From positions 17,758-81,757 of the forward strand of contig NZ_BQHI01000026.1 in NCBI RefSeq assembly GCF_021603585.1: 64,000 bases of DNA, in the 5' to 3' direction. The stretch comes from Pseudomonas sputi. Its GTDB lineage: Bacteria; Pseudomonadota; Gammaproteobacteria; Pseudomonadales; Pseudomonadaceae. Under the pieces are notes generated by a model, which was not told where the DNA came from, ran no database searches, and was given only the letters and a program-made list of their open reading frames with translations. Positions 15,750 through 26,131 of this stretch are shown here, piece after piece (position 1 is the first letter of the stretch; every line of letters begins with the position of its first letter). A program made the position numbers and the translations under genes.

Positions 15750-16670
15750 TCAGCTCAAGCGCGTGACCGCCGGCAGCGCCATGGCGCGGACTTCCCCTTG
15801 CAGGAAGTCGCTGAGGCGGCGCAAACGTTCACCTCCCGGACGGGTCTTCGGCCACACCAGATAATAATTCAGTCCGCTGGCGACCGCCGTCGGCCACGGC
15901 AGGCTCAATCGTCCTTGCGCGACATCCTCCGCCACCATCAGCAGATCGCCCATCGACACCCCATAGCCCCGAGCCGCCGCGATCATGCCCAGTTCGAGGG
16001 TATCGAACACCTGCCCGCCCTTGAGCGACACCTGATCCGACAGCCCCATGTGCTCCAGCCAACTGCGCCAGTCCCGACGATCCGGCGTCGGGTGCAGCAA
16101 TTCGGCGCTGGCCAGCCGCGCCACGTCCCAGGGCTGATCGTTGAGCAGGTTCGGCGCGCCGACCGGAATCAGCTCCTCCGGAAACAGCAGGCTGGCTTCC
16201 CAGTCCGGCGGGAAATGTCCGTCACTGAGCAGCACCGCGCAATCGAAGGGCTCGTTGTTGAAGTCCACCGAATCCACGTCCATCCACGCGCTGGTCAGTT
16301 GCACCTCATTGCCTGGCTGCAGATGCCGGAAGCGACTGAGCCGCGCCAGCAACCAGCGCATGGTCAGGGTCGACGGGGCTTTCATGCGCAGGATGTCATC
16401 TTCGGCACGCAAGGTATTGCAGGCCCGCTCAAGTGCAGCGAACCCCTCGCGGATGCCTGGCAGCAGCAGCCGCGCCGACTCGGTCAATTGCAGGTTGCGC
16501 CCGCTGCGGTGGAACAACCGGCAGGCGAAATGCTCTTCGAGCGTGCGGATGTGCCGGCTCACTGCACTCTGAGTGATCGACAGTTCTTCGGCAGCCCGGG
16601 TGAACGAACTGTGGCGGGCCGCCGCTTCGAATGCGCGCAGGGCATACAAGGGGGGAAGACGACGGGACAT
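15750..16670 (-). CDS. LysR-family regulator (GcvA-like)
   Basis: A 306-residue LysR-type regulator. The winged helix-turn-helix is at about 6-65 (ALRAFEAAARHSSFTRAAEELSITQSAVSRHI), followed by the periplasmic-binding-like effector domain with HPTPDRRDWRSWL typical of the GcvA subgroup. The ATG at 16,670 follows an AGGAG at good spacing; upstream codons to 16,766 are not conserved-looking. It is divergent from the MATE exporter at 16,830, so it may control that gene. The effector is unknown. Confidence 0.9.
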   Translation of the reverse strand: MSRRLPPLYALRAFEAAARHSSFTRAAEELSITQSAVSRHIRTLEEHFACRLFHRSGRNLQLTESARLLLPGIREGFAALERACNTLRAEDDILRMKAPSTLTMRWLLARLSRFRHLQPGNEVQLTSAWMDVDSVDFNNEPFDCAVLLSDGHFPPDWEASLLFPEELIPVGAPNLLNDQPWDVARLASAELLHPTPDRRDWRSWLEHMGLSDQVSLKGGQVFDTLELGMIAAARGYGVSMGDLLMVAEDVAQGRLSLPWPTAVASGLNYYLVWPKTRPGGERLRRLSDFLQGEVRAMALPAVTRLS

Positions 16671-16829
16671 GCACAGCGCTCCTATGGCGGGATTGCGCCA
16701 ACTTAGCAGAATCGCCGCAGGATGAGTTTTAATCATGCCACCCATCCTTTTTATCCCTTTGTGCAAAGCGGTACGAGCGCCGAGAATCGACGGACTTTTC
16801 CTACAAATCGATCAACAGGCACCCACCTC

Positions 16830-18224
16830 ATGCAACAACCTGTGCGCACCGAACTCTGGGCCATCCTGCGGCTGGCGGGGCCGTTGATTGCTTCGCAGTT
16901 GGCGCACATGCTGATGGTGCTGACCGACACCCTGATGATGGCGCGCCTCAGTCCCGAAGCGCTGGCCGGCGGCGGTCTGGGCGCGGCGAGTTATTCGTTC
17001 GTGTCGATCTTCTGCATTGGCGTGATCGCGGCGGTCGGCACCCTGGTGGCGATTCGTCAGGGCGCTGGCGACATCATCGGCGCTGCCCGGCTGACCCAGG
17101 CCGGACTGTGGCTGGCGTGGTTGATGGCGCTCGGTGCCGGGCTGCTGTTGTGGAACCTGAAACCGGTGCTGTTGCTGTTCGGCCAGACCGAAACCAACGT
17201 CAACGCCGCCGGGCAATTTCTGATCGCCCTGCCCTTCGCCCTGCCCGGCTACCTGAGCTTCATGGCCCTGCGCGGTTTCACCAGCGCTATCGGCCGGGCG
17301 ACACCGGTGATGGTCATCAGTCTCGCCGGAACGGTGGCCAACTTCCTGCTCAATTACGCACTGATCACCGGCATGTTCGGCCTGCCGAAACTCGGACTGA
17401 CCGGTATCGGTCTGGTCACGGCGATTGTTGCCAACTGCATGGCACTGGCACTGGCCTGGCACATTCGCCGGCATCCGGCCTATGACGCCTACCCGCTGCG
17501 CGAAGGCCTGTCGCGGCCGAACCGGCAGTACCTGAAAGAGCTCTGGCGCCTGGGCCTGCCGATTGGCGGCACCTATGCGGTGGAAGTCGGCCTGTTCGCC
17601 TTCGCGGCGCTGTGCATGGGCACCATGGGCAGCACGCAACTGGCGGCACACCAGATTGCCCTGCAAATCGTCTCGGTGGCATTCATGGTCCCGGCGGGCA
17701 TGTCGTATGCGATCACCATGCGCGTCGGCCAGCATTACGGCGCCGGGCAATTGATGGATGCGCGGATGTCGGGACGGGTCGGCATTACGTTCGGCGCAGT
17801 GGCGATGCTGTGCTTTGCCATGGTGTTCTGGCTGCTGCCGAATCAGTTGGTCGGTTTGTTCCTCGACCATGACGACCCGGCGTTTGCCGAGGTGATTCGT
17901 CTGGCGGTGAGCCTGCTGGCCGTGGCGGCGTGGTTCGAGCTGTTCGACGGCACCCAGACGATTGCCATGGGCTGCATCCGTGGACTCAAGGATGCCAAGA
18001 CCACGTTTCTGGTCGGGCTCGGTTGCTACTGGCTGATCGGTGCGCCGGCGGCGTGGCTGATGGCGTTCCATCTGCACTGGGGGCCGACCGGCGTCTGGTG
18101 GGGGCTGGCGCTGGGGCTGGCCTGTGCGGCGGTGAGCCTGACGCTGGCGTTCGAATGGAAGATGAAGCGGATGATTCGGCTCGAGCCGCATGCTCAAGGC
18201 TTCAAGATCGCCCAGGCCGAGTGA
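16830..18224 (+). CDS. MATE-family multidrug exporter (NorM/PmpM type)
   Basis: A 464-residue inner-membrane antiporter with twelve predicted membrane segments in two repeats. The first starts LRLAGPLIASQLAHMLMVLTDTLMMARL and the second LKELWRLGLPIGGTYAVEVG. MATE pumps of this branch export cationic drugs and quinolones using H+ or Na+ gradients; the substrate here is inferred. I chose the ATG at 16,830 because it gives the usual short N terminus. It is divergent from the LysR gene and ends at a REP palindrome. Confidence 0.93.
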   Translation: MQQPVRTELWAILRLAGPLIASQLAHMLMVLTDTLMMARLSPEALAGGGLGAASYSFVSIFCIGVIAAVGTLVAIRQGAGDIIGAARLTQAGLWLAWLMALGAGLLLWNLKPVLLLFGQTETNVNAAGQFLIALPFALPGYLSFMALRGFTSAIGRATPVMVISLAGTVANFLLNYALITGMFGLPKLGLTGIGLVTAIVANCMALALAWHIRRHPAYDAYPLREGLSRPNRQYLKELWRLGLPIGGTYAVEVGLFAFAALCMGTMGSTQLAAHQIALQIVSVAFMVPAGMSYAITMRVGQHYGAGQLMDARMSGRVGITFGAVAMLCFAMVFWLLPNQLVGLFLDHDDPAFAEVIRLAVSLLAVAAWFELFDGTQTIAMGCIRGLKDAKTTFLVGLGCYWLIGAPAAWLMAFHLHWGPTGVWWGLALGLACAAVSLTLAFEWKMKRMIRLEPHAQGFKIAQAE

Positions 18225-18228
18225 GTTT

Positions 18229-18257
18229 CCCTGTGGAGCGAGCTTGCTCCCACAGGG
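18229..18257. terminator. REP-like palindrome, probable bidirectional terminator
   Basis: CCCTGTGG-AGCGAGCTTGCT-CCCACAGGG forms a stem with an inner AGCGAGCTTGCT palindrome, between the convergent MATE and GGDEF/EAL genes. Confidence 0.6.
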
Positions 18258-18265
18258 ATTTGAGG

Positions 18266-19936
18266 CTAAACCACGATCCCCAGCGGCGGCTGACTGGCAT
18301 CAGCCATCAGGTACTCAACCAGCTCCGCCAACGGCAACGGCTTGCTGATCAGATAGCCCTGCACCTGATCGCAGCCGAACCCACGCAGCAAATCCAGCTG
18401 CTCCCGGGTTTCCACCCCTTCGGCCACCACTTCCAGGTGCAGGTTGTGCGCGAGATTGATCATCGCGTGCACCAATTTGCGGTTCTCTTCGCGTTGCTCC
18501 ATGCCGCCGACGAAGCTCTTGTCGATCTTCAGCAAAGTGATCGGCAGGCTGTTGAGGTGCACGAACGACGAGAACCCGGTGCCGAAGTCATCCAGCGAAA
18601 AACGCACGCCGAGGCGACCCAGAGCGTCCATGGTCTGCTTGACCAGGTCGCTGCGGCGCATCACGGCGGTTTCGGTGAGTTCGAATTCCAGCCACTGCGC
18701 CTCGACACCGCGCTCGGCGATCAGTCGGCTGAGCGTCGGCAACAACTGACTGTCCTGGAACTGGCGGAACGACAGGTTGATCGCCATGTGCAGCGCCGGC
18801 AGACCGCGCTCGCGCAGGGCCTGCATGTCGCGCAGGGCCCGGGAAATCACCCAGTAACCCAGCGGCACGATCAGACCGCTCTGCTCGGCCAGCGGCACGA
18901 ATTCGCTCGGCGGTAGCAGGCCGCGCTCGCTGTGGCGCCAGCGCACCAGCGCTTCGAGGCCGACGATCTGGCCGTCCTGCAGGTTCAGGCGCGGCTGGTA
19001 ATGCAGCTCCAGCTCGTCACGGCGCAAGGCCCGGCGCAGCTCGCTTTCGAGGTCGGCCATGCTTCGCGCGTTACGGTTGATCCGCTCGTTGAAGATGTGA
19101 AAGGTGCAGCCCTGGGTGCTCTTGGCCTGCTGCATGGCGATGTGCGCATGCCACATCAGCGGATCGGCGCCGCCCTGGGCGCGGGCATGGGCGATGCCCA
19201 GGCTGGAACCGATCAACAGGCTTTCGCCATCGACCCAATAAGGTTCGGCCAAGGCTTCGGTGATGCGTTCGGCCATCCATTCGGCCCGTTGCGGGGCGCG
19301 GCGGGTGTCGATCAGCAGGGCGAATTCGTCGCTGCCCAGGCGCGCCAGTTGATCGCCGACTTCCAGTTGGCTTTTCAGCCGTGCGACGACTTGCAGGATC
19401 AGGCGGTCGCCGGCCTGGTGGCCGAGGGCGTCATTGGCGTGGCGGAAGTTGTCGAGATCGAGGTGCCCGAGGGCCAGGCCGCGGCCATCGTTTTCGGCCA
19501 GACGGGCCGTGAGCAGGGTCTGGAAGCCCTGGCGGTTGGCGATGCCGGTCAGCGGATCCTGCTCGGCCAGGCGTTGCAGGGTGTTTTCCAGCACGCCGCG
19601 TTCGCGCACATGGCGCAGGCAACGCCGGAGCATGCCGGGATCGAGGGCATCGAATACCAGCCAGTCGCTGACGCCGTCGGGCGCGGTCGCCGGTTCGTGC
19701 TCCAGCAGCAACACCGTCGGCAGGCTGCAGCGGCCGGGCGCCGGCTGCAACGCGGGAACGGTCAACAACACCGCGTGGCGGTTGTCTTCGAACAGGCTGC
19801 TGACCGACTCCCAGTTCGGCGCGCTGATCAGCACCGCCGCACTCCCCAACGGAGCCAGACACTCGCGCAATAACGCTGTCCACGCTGGCTCTTCGGCCAG
19901 TAGCAGCAAACGCAAGGGTTCGACAGGCGTAGTCAA
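18266..19936 (-). CDS. GGDEF-EAL protein with degenerate receiver-like N terminus
   Basis: A 556-residue cyclic-di-GMP protein. Residues 1-110 resemble a receiver domain without a clear phospho-acceptor. The diguanylate cyclase domain (about 123-285) carries GSDEF (201-205) in place of GGDEF, so cyclase activity is doubtful. The EAL domain (about 295-545) keeps E328-A-L, the ELTETAVM and DDFGTGFSS motifs, and KIDKSF, so it should be a phosphodiesterase degrading c-di-GMP. No membrane segment is visible. It stands alone, convergent with the MATE gene. Confidence 0.9.
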   Translation of the reverse strand: MTTPVEPLRLLLLAEEPAWTALLRECLAPLGSAAVLISAPNWESVSSLFEDNRHAVLLTVPALQPAPGRCSLPTVLLLEHEPATAPDGVSDWLVFDALDPGMLRRCLRHVRERGVLENTLQRLAEQDPLTGIANRQGFQTLLTARLAENDGRGLALGHLDLDNFRHANDALGHQAGDRLILQVVARLKSQLEVGDQLARLGSDEFALLIDTRRAPQRAEWMAERITEALAEPYWVDGESLLIGSSLGIAHARAQGGADPLMWHAHIAMQQAKSTQGCTFHIFNERINRNARSMADLESELRRALRRDELELHYQPRLNLQDGQIVGLEALVRWRHSERGLLPPSEFVPLAEQSGLIVPLGYWVISRALRDMQALRERGLPALHMAINLSFRQFQDSQLLPTLSRLIAERGVEAQWLEFELTETAVMRRSDLVKQTMDALGRLGVRFSLDDFGTGFSSFVHLNSLPITLLKIDKSFVGGMEQREENRKLVHAMINLAHNLHLEVVAEGVETREQLDLLRGFGCDQVQGYLISKPLPLAELVEYLMADASQPPLGIVV

Positions 19937-20200
19937 GCTGACTCCCTAGACTCTGCAATGATGTGGGCGGCGGGCATTATGCCGTTGCGGCAACCAATGA
20001 CCAAACGACAACGGTTATCAAACCGTTATTTTGTGTCACGAATGAGAACATTAGCCGCAAAATCACCGCGCATCCTGCGTGAAAGTAACAAAACCGGCAA
20101 ATTTGAATCGCGTGCTGCGTCACAAGTCGGAGAGAGCAGCACAAATCGCTGAGCCTGTTAAAATGCCGGCCCATTTCGTCAACGACTCCCGAATTTTCGT

Positions 20201-22210
20201 ATGTCCCGACTCAATCCCCGGCAGCAAGAAGCCGTGAACTACGTCGGCGGCCCTCTATTGGTGCTCGCCGGTGCTGGCTCCGGCAAGACCAGTGTGATCA
20301 CGCGCAAGATTGCGCACCTGATCCAGAACTGCGGCATCCGCGCCCAGTACATCGTCGCCATGACCTTCACCAACAAGGCCGCGCGCGAGATGAAGGAGCG
20401 GGTCGGCACCCTGCTGCGTCCAGGTGAAGGCCGCGGGCTGACGGTCTGCACCTTCCACAACCTGGGCCTGAACATCATCCGCAAGGAACATGAACGGCTG
20501 GGCTACAAACCCGGTTTCTCGATCTTCGACGAAACCGACGTCAAGTCGCTGATGACCGACATCATGCAGAAGGAATACGCAGGCGACGACGGCGTCGACG
20601 AGATCAAGAACATGATCGGCGCCTGGAAAAACGACCTGATCCTGCCAGCCCAGGCCCTGGAAAACGCCCGCAACCCCAAGGAACAGACCGCCGCCATCGT
20701 CTACACCCATTACCAGCGCACGCTCAAGGCGTTCAATGCGGTGGACTTCGACGACCTGATCCTGCTGCCGGTAAAACTCTTTGAAGAGCACGCCGACATC
20801 CTCGAAAAGTGGCAGAACAAGGTGCGTTACCTGCTGGTCGACGAATACCAGGACACCAACGCCAGCCAATACCTGCTGGTGAAAATGCTCATCGGCAAAC
20901 GCAACCAGTTCACCGTGGTGGGCGACGACGACCAGTCGATCTACGCCTGGCGCGGCGCGCGGCCGGAAAACCTGATGTTGCTCAAGGACGACTATCCGTC
21001 CCTGAAAGTGGTGATGCTGGAGCAGAACTACCGCTCCACCAGCCGCATCCTGCGCTGCGCCAACGTGCTGATCTCGAACAACCCCCACGAATTCGAAAAG
21101 CAGCTATGGAGTGAGATGGGCCACGGCGACGAGATCCGCGTGATCCGCTGCCGCAACGAAGACGCCGAAGCCGAGCGCGTGGCCATGGAAATCCTCAGCC
21201 TGCACTTGCGCACCGACCGCCCGTACAGCGATTTCGCAATCCTCTATCGCGGCAACTACCAGGCCAAGCTGATCGAGCTGAAACTGCAGCACCATCAGGT
21301 GCCGTACCGCCTGAGCGGCGGCAACAGCTTCTTCGGCCGTCAGGAAGTGAAAGACCTGATGGCCTACTTCCGCCTGATCGTGAACCCGGACGACGACAAC
21401 GCCTTCCTGCGGGTGATCAACGTGCCGCGCCGCGAGATCGGCTCGACGACCCTGGAAAAACTCGGCAACTACGCCACCGAACGCAAGATTTCGATGTACG
21501 CCGCCACCGACGAACTCGGCCTGGGCGAACATCTGGACAGCCGCTTCACCGATCGCCTGTCGCGCTTCAAGCGCTTTATGGACAAGGTGCGCGAGCAGTG
21601 CGCCGGCGAAGACCCGATCTCCGCCCTGCGCAGCATGGTCATGGACATCGACTACGAGAACTGGCTGCGCACCAACAGCTCCAGCGACAAGGCTGCGGAC
21701 TACCGGATGAGCAACGTCTGGTTCCTGATCGAAGCCTTGAAGAACACTCTGGAAAAAGACGAAGACGGCGAAATGACCGTCGAGGACGCCATCGGCAAAC
21801 TGGTCCTGCGTGACATGCTGGAACGTCAGCAGGAAGAGGAAGAAGGCGCCGAAGGCGTGCAGATGATGACCCTGCATGCGTCCAAGGGCCTGGAATTCCC
21901 TTACGTGTTCATCATGGGCATGGAAGAGGAAATCCTCCCGCACCGCTCCAGCATCGAAGCCGACACCATCGAAGAAGAACGCCGCCTGGCCTACGTGGGC
22001 ATCACCCGCGCGCGCCAGACCCTGGCGTTTACCTTCGCCGCCAAGCGCAAACAGTACGGCGAGATCATCGACTGCGCGCCAAGCCGCTTCCTCGATGAGC
22101 TGCCGCCGGACGATCTGGCCTGGGAAGGCAACGACGACACACCGACCGAAGTCAAAGCCGTGCGGGGCAATAGCGCACTGGCCGATATACGCGCGATGTT
22201 AAAGCGCTAG
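20201..22210 (+). CDS. rep: ATP-dependent DNA helicase Rep
   Basis: Superfamily 1A 3'-5' helicase that helps replication forks pass protein roadblocks. The 669-residue length is normal. Visible motifs: Q motif LNPRQQEAV, Walker A GAGSGKT (24-30), FTNKAAREM (Ia), LVDEYQDTN (II), GDDDQSIYAWRGA (III), LEQNYRSTSRIL (IV), MTLHASKGLEFPYVF (V) and YVGITRARQTL (VI). The C-terminal tail is complete. It is followed 57 bases later by xpt on the same strand, as in other pseudomonads. Confidence 0.97.
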   Translation: MSRLNPRQQEAVNYVGGPLLVLAGAGSGKTSVITRKIAHLIQNCGIRAQYIVAMTFTNKAAREMKERVGTLLRPGEGRGLTVCTFHNLGLNIIRKEHERLGYKPGFSIFDETDVKSLMTDIMQKEYAGDDGVDEIKNMIGAWKNDLILPAQALENARNPKEQTAAIVYTHYQRTLKAFNAVDFDDLILLPVKLFEEHADILEKWQNKVRYLLVDEYQDTNASQYLLVKMLIGKRNQFTVVGDDDQSIYAWRGARPENLMLLKDDYPSLKVVMLEQNYRSTSRILRCANVLISNNPHEFEKQLWSEMGHGDEIRVIRCRNEDAEAERVAMEILSLHLRTDRPYSDFAILYRGNYQAKLIELKLQHHQVPYRLSGGNSFFGRQEVKDLMAYFRLIVNPDDDNAFLRVINVPRREIGSTTLEKLGNYATERKISMYAATDELGLGEHLDSRFTDRLSRFKRFMDKVREQCAGEDPISALRSMVMDIDYENWLRTNSSSDKAADYRMSNVWFLIEALKNTLEKDEDGEMTVEDAIGKLVLRDMLERQQEEEEGAEGVQMMTLHASKGLEFPYVFIMGMEEEILPHRSSIEADTIEEERRLAYVGITRARQTLAFTFAAKRKQYGEIIDCAPSRFLDELPPDDLAWEGNDDTPTEVKAVRGNSALADIRAMLKR

Positions 22211-22228
22211 AATTGACCACTTTTTTAA

Positions 22229-22840
<612 letters not shown>

Positions 22841-22862
22841 CCCGCAACACCGCAGGACTTAT

Positions 22863-22888
22863 GTGGGAGCCCGTTTGCTGGCTCCCAC
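22863..22888. terminator. Palindrome between convergent genes
   Basis: GTGGGAGCC (22863-22871) pairs with GGCTCCCAC (22880-22888). It probably stops transcription from both xpt and the acetyl-CoA hydrolase-family gene. Confidence 0.6.
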
Positions 22889-22908
22889 CGTTGTTTTGGG
22901 GTGGACAG

Positions 22909-24831
22909 TTATGGCGCGCTGGCCTTCAGACCAGTGAGCAACAACCGCTGAAACAGGTCTTCTTTCAGACCTTCCGGGCTGGTGAGCTGCATGCGCGCCA
23001 GATGTTCCGGATACAGCGAAGCCTGAGGCGCGTCCAGCGCGGCCTTGCCCAACTCCAGAATCTCGGTCAGCTTGAACTTGCTCTTGAGCCAGTTCAGCGC
23101 CCGCAACAAATCCTTTTCGACCTCCGTGAAATCGCAGCCCAGCGGATACTCCGGAAACAGGTTCGGATGCCGTGCGGCAATCGCCTGCAAGCGTTGTGGG
23201 GTGTTGTCGGTAAAGCGCGGATCGAGACGGAAATCCTTTGGCAGCTTGCCGACCTTCTGCGCCTGTTCGATCAGGCCTTGCTGGAAGCGCGAGTCGCTGA
23301 TGTTCAACAGCGCCTCGATCACCACCGCATCCGACTTGCCGCGCAAATCGGCGATGCCGTACTCGGTGACCACGATGTCGCGCAGGTGCCGTGGAATCGT
23401 GCAGTGGCCGTACTCCCAGACAATGTTCGAACTGACATCGCCGCCGGACTCGCGCCAGCTGCGCAGCAGCAGAATCGAGCGCGCATCGTGCAGCGCATGG
23501 CCCTGGGCAACGAAGTTGTACTGGCCGCCGACGCCACTGAGCACCCGCCCGTCTTCCAGCTGGTCCGCCACCCCCGCGCCCAACAGGGTCATGGTGAACA
23601 CCGTGTTGATGAACCGCGCATCCAGACGTTGCAGGCGCTTGAGCTCTTCCTGACCGTACAGCTCGTTGATGTAGCTGATGCGGGTCATGTTGAATTCGAG
23701 GCGTTTGCTCAGCGGCAATTCACGCAAGCGTTCATAGAAACTGCGCGGTCCGAGGAAGAAACCGCCATGGATCGAGATGCCATCGGTTTGCGCCGTCTCG
23801 TCGAGGGTCCCGGCGTTAGCCTGCTGCTGGGTCTGCACATCCGGGTAGACCTTGCGCCGGATGATCCCGGCTTCGGCCAGCACCAGCAGGCCGTTGACGA
23901 ACATTTCGCTGCAACCGTACAGGCCCTTGGCGAACGGTTCGATACCACCCTCGCGTTCGATCAACTGCGCCCATTGGCTGAGGTTCACATCGGCCAGCAA
24001 GTCCTGGTATTCGGCATTGTCGGCCTGACGCGCCAGCAACGCAGCGGTCAGCGCATCGCCCATCGAACCGATGCCGATCTGCAAAGTCCCGCCGTCGCGC
24101 ACCAGCGTACTGGCGTGCAAACCAATGAAGTGATCCTGAAAACCCACGGGCATGTTCGGCGTGGAGAACAGCGTGCTGCTGTCCTTCTCGTCAATCAGCA
24201 GGTCAAAGGTATCGATGTCGACTTCGGCATCGCCCGGCATGTACGGCAGCTCGGTGTGCACCTGCCCGACCAGCAGGATCGTTTCCCCCGCCGCCCGGCG
24301 TTTGGCGATCATCGGGAACAGATCGAGGGTGATGTCCGGGTTGCAGCTCAGGCTCAGGCAATCGGGATGTTCGCTGCTGCTGGCGAGCAACTGCGCCACC
24401 AGATTCAGCCCGGCGGCGTTGATGTCGCGGGCGGCGTGGCTGTAGTTGCTGCTGACGTAGTCCTGCTGGGCCGGTGCACAGTTGAGCAAACTGCCGGGTT
24501 GCATGAAGAATTGCTCGATGCGGATGTTGGCCGGCAGGCTGTCGCGGTGCAGGTCGGCGAGGAATTCCAGCTCCGGGTAATCGCCAAATACCCGCTCGAC
24601 GAAAGGTTCGATGAAGCGTTTCTGCAAACCGTCGCCCAAGGCAGGACGGCCAAGGCACAGGGCGGTGTAGATCGTCAGCTGACGTTCGGGCAATCCGGCC
24701 ACCCGCCGGTACAGCGCGTTGACGAAGGGGTTGGGTTTGCCCAGCCCCAACGGCAGGCCCATGTGGATGTGCGCCGGCAACCGCGCCAGCACATCGTCCA
24801 CCGCCTGTTCGATCGAACACAACTGCACCAT
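22909..24831 (-). CDS. Acetyl-CoA hydrolase/transferase family protein
   Basis: A 640-residue cytoplasmic protein of the CoA-transferase fold. The N-terminal half contains HIHMGLPLGLGKPNPF and the C-terminal half the AcetylCoA_hyd_C region (SGVGGQYNFVAQGHAL, VVTEYGIADLRGKSDA). Family members move CoA between acyl groups or hydrolyse acyl-CoA; the true substrate is unknown. It is longer than the bacterial Cat1/ScpC type (about 500). The start at 24,831 follows a perfect GGAGG. It stands alone between xpt and cycB. Confidence 0.85.
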   Translation of the reverse strand: MVQLCSIEQAVDDVLARLPAHIHMGLPLGLGKPNPFVNALYRRVAGLPERQLTIYTALCLGRPALGDGLQKRFIEPFVERVFGDYPELEFLADLHRDSLPANIRIEQFFMQPGSLLNCAPAQQDYVSSNYSHAARDINAAGLNLVAQLLASSSEHPDCLSLSCNPDITLDLFPMIAKRRAAGETILLVGQVHTELPYMPGDAEVDIDTFDLLIDEKDSSTLFSTPNMPVGFQDHFIGLHASTLVRDGGTLQIGIGSMGDALTAALLARQADNAEYQDLLADVNLSQWAQLIEREGGIEPFAKGLYGCSEMFVNGLLVLAEAGIIRRKVYPDVQTQQQANAGTLDETAQTDGISIHGGFFLGPRSFYERLRELPLSKRLEFNMTRISYINELYGQEELKRLQRLDARFINTVFTMTLLGAGVADQLEDGRVLSGVGGQYNFVAQGHALHDARSILLLRSWRESGGDVSSNIVWEYGHCTIPRHLRDIVVTEYGIADLRGKSDAVVIEALLNISDSRFQQGLIEQAQKVGKLPKDFRLDPRFTDNTPQRLQAIAARHPNLFPEYPLGCDFTEVEKDLLRALNWLKSKFKLTEILELGKAALDAPQASLYPEHLARMQLTSPEGLKEDLFQRLLLTGLKASAP

Positions 24832-24924
24832 CTGAAGCCTCCTGCCCGTTCCGTGAATAGAGGTACGACCGAGATTGCCGGTTGTTTGCTGCAAAGAACA
24901 GCCTCAGGCCTGAATCGCGGACAC

Positions 24925-24952
24925 AAAAAAACCGTCCGGAGACGGTTTTTTT
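24925..24952. terminator. Rho-independent terminator of cycB
   Basis: ACCGTC-CGGA-GACGGT stem flanked by runs of A and T on both sides. It lies just after the cycB stop on the minus strand and can act in both directions. Confidence 0.85.
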
Positions 24953-24967
24953 CGTCAGAAGCGCGGC

Positions 24968-25396
24968 TTATTTCAGGCCGGACATCTTCTGGATGGCGCC
25001 CTTGAGCTCTTCATCGGTGCAGTCGGCGCAGGTGCCTTTTGGCGGCATGGCGTTGATGCCGGTGATGGCCTTGGCCAGGATGCCGTCGAGGCCGCCCTGG
25101 TGATCGGCGCGCTCTTTCCAGGCCGCGGTGTCACCGATTTTCGGTGCGCCCAACAGGCCGGAGCCGTGGCAAGCGTTGCAATGCTTGGCAATCACTTCGT
25201 CCGGCGTCTTGGCGCCGCCACCGCCGCCTGCCGAAGCAGCGACTTCCATCCCCTTGCACTCTTGCCCTTGAACACACACCTGGCCGACCGGCTCGAGGCG
25301 TTTGGCAATGTCGTCATTCGTCGCAGCTTGAGCGCTGACAGCCCAGAGGGCCAGTACGGTTGCTGGTGCAGCCAGCATTTTCATAATTAGATTCAC
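24968..25396 (-). CDS. cycB: Cytochrome c5
   Basis: A 142-residue small periplasmic monohaem cytochrome. The signal peptide ends near VSAQA-A (about residue 24), and the haem motif is CNACH, with the likely axial Met in INAMPPKGTC. A glycine-rich linker (AGGGGGAK) separates it from an N-terminal segment with a Cys pair (VCVQGQEC). The start is a GTG at 25,396 with GAGGG upstream; the ATG at 25,384 is an alternative. It has its own terminator. The gene order cycB, pauR, dadX is as in other pseudomonads. Confidence 0.92.
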   Translation of the reverse strand: MNLIMKMLAAPATVLALWAVSAQAATNDDIAKRLEPVGQVCVQGQECKGMEVAASAGGGGGAKTPDEVIAKHCNACHGSGLLGAPKIGDTAAWKERADHQGGLDGILAKAITGINAMPPKGTCADCTDEELKGAIQKMSGLK

Positions 25397-25565
25397 GCGT
25401 TCACCCTCAATGGTGGCTATTCACGCCTGCGGCCACGGTTCGCAGGCGGGCGCAAGTATAGCGGTTAGCCCGCTTCACTGAAACAACCCCAAAGTCGAAG
25501 GGGTTATATCGCGCTGTGGAAAAACGTTTCGGGCGCCTTCGCCGTATGGCCTGGCGCCTCTTGGT

Positions 25566-26114
25566 TTAAAAATTCGCCGGCGTGGCTGCGCTGATTAGTC
25601 GCGCCGGTGCATCGAACGGATTGCGGAAACGATGCGGCTTGGTACTTTCAAAGTAGTAGCTGTCGCCGGCTTCGAGGATAAAAGTTTCAAGACCCACCAC
25701 CAGTTCCAGGCGCCCTTCCACCAGAATCCCGGTTTCTTCGCCTTCGTGGGTGAGCATTTCTTCGCCGGTGTCGGCGCCCGGCGGGTAGATTTCATTGAGG
25801 AACGCGATGGCCCGACTCGGGTGCGCGCGGCCGACCAGTTTCATGGTCACGGCGCCGTCGGAAATGTCGATCAGCTCGTTGGCCTTGTAGACGATCTGGG
25901 TCGGTTTTTCCTGCAGGATCTCTTCGGAAAAGAACTCGACCATGGACATGGGAATCCCGCCCAGAACCTTCCTCAGCGAACTGATCGAAGGGCTGACGCT
26001 GTTCTTTTCGATCATCGAAATGGTGCTGTTGGTGACGCCCGCGCGCTTGGCGAGTTCACGCTGGGAAAGCCCTTTGAGCTTGCGGATCGATTGCAGTCGT
26101 TCACCGACGTCCAA
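25566..26114 (-). CDS. pauR: Polyamine catabolism repressor PauR
   Basis: A 182-residue regulator with an N-terminal Cro/C1-type helix-turn-helix (RLQSIRKLKGLSQRELAKRAGVTNSTISMIEKN) and a C-terminal cupin (about 105-180; EGEETGILVEGRLEL, GDSYYFESTKPHRF) that binds the polyamine signal. PauR represses pau and kauB genes in P. aeruginosa, where it also sits next to dadX. The start is a TTG with GGAGG nine bases upstream. An inverted repeat in its own promoter (26,132-26,182) suggests autoregulation. Confidence 0.88.
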   Translation of the reverse strand: MDVGERLQSIRKLKGLSQRELAKRAGVTNSTISMIEKNSVSPSISSLRKVLGGIPMSMVEFFSEEILQEKPTQIVYKANELIDISDGAVTMKLVGRAHPSRAIAFLNEIYPPGADTGEEMLTHEGEETGILVEGRLELVVGLETFILEAGDSYYFESTKPHRFRNPFDAPARLISAATPANF

Positions 26115-26131
26115 GGCTGGAGCCTCCAGAT

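Noticed and set aside
22861-25005. 714-codon plus-strand frame over the acetyl-CoA hydrolase-family gene
   Set aside because: Shadow frame from high GC; the minus-strand product has recognisable domains and a perfect ribosome site.
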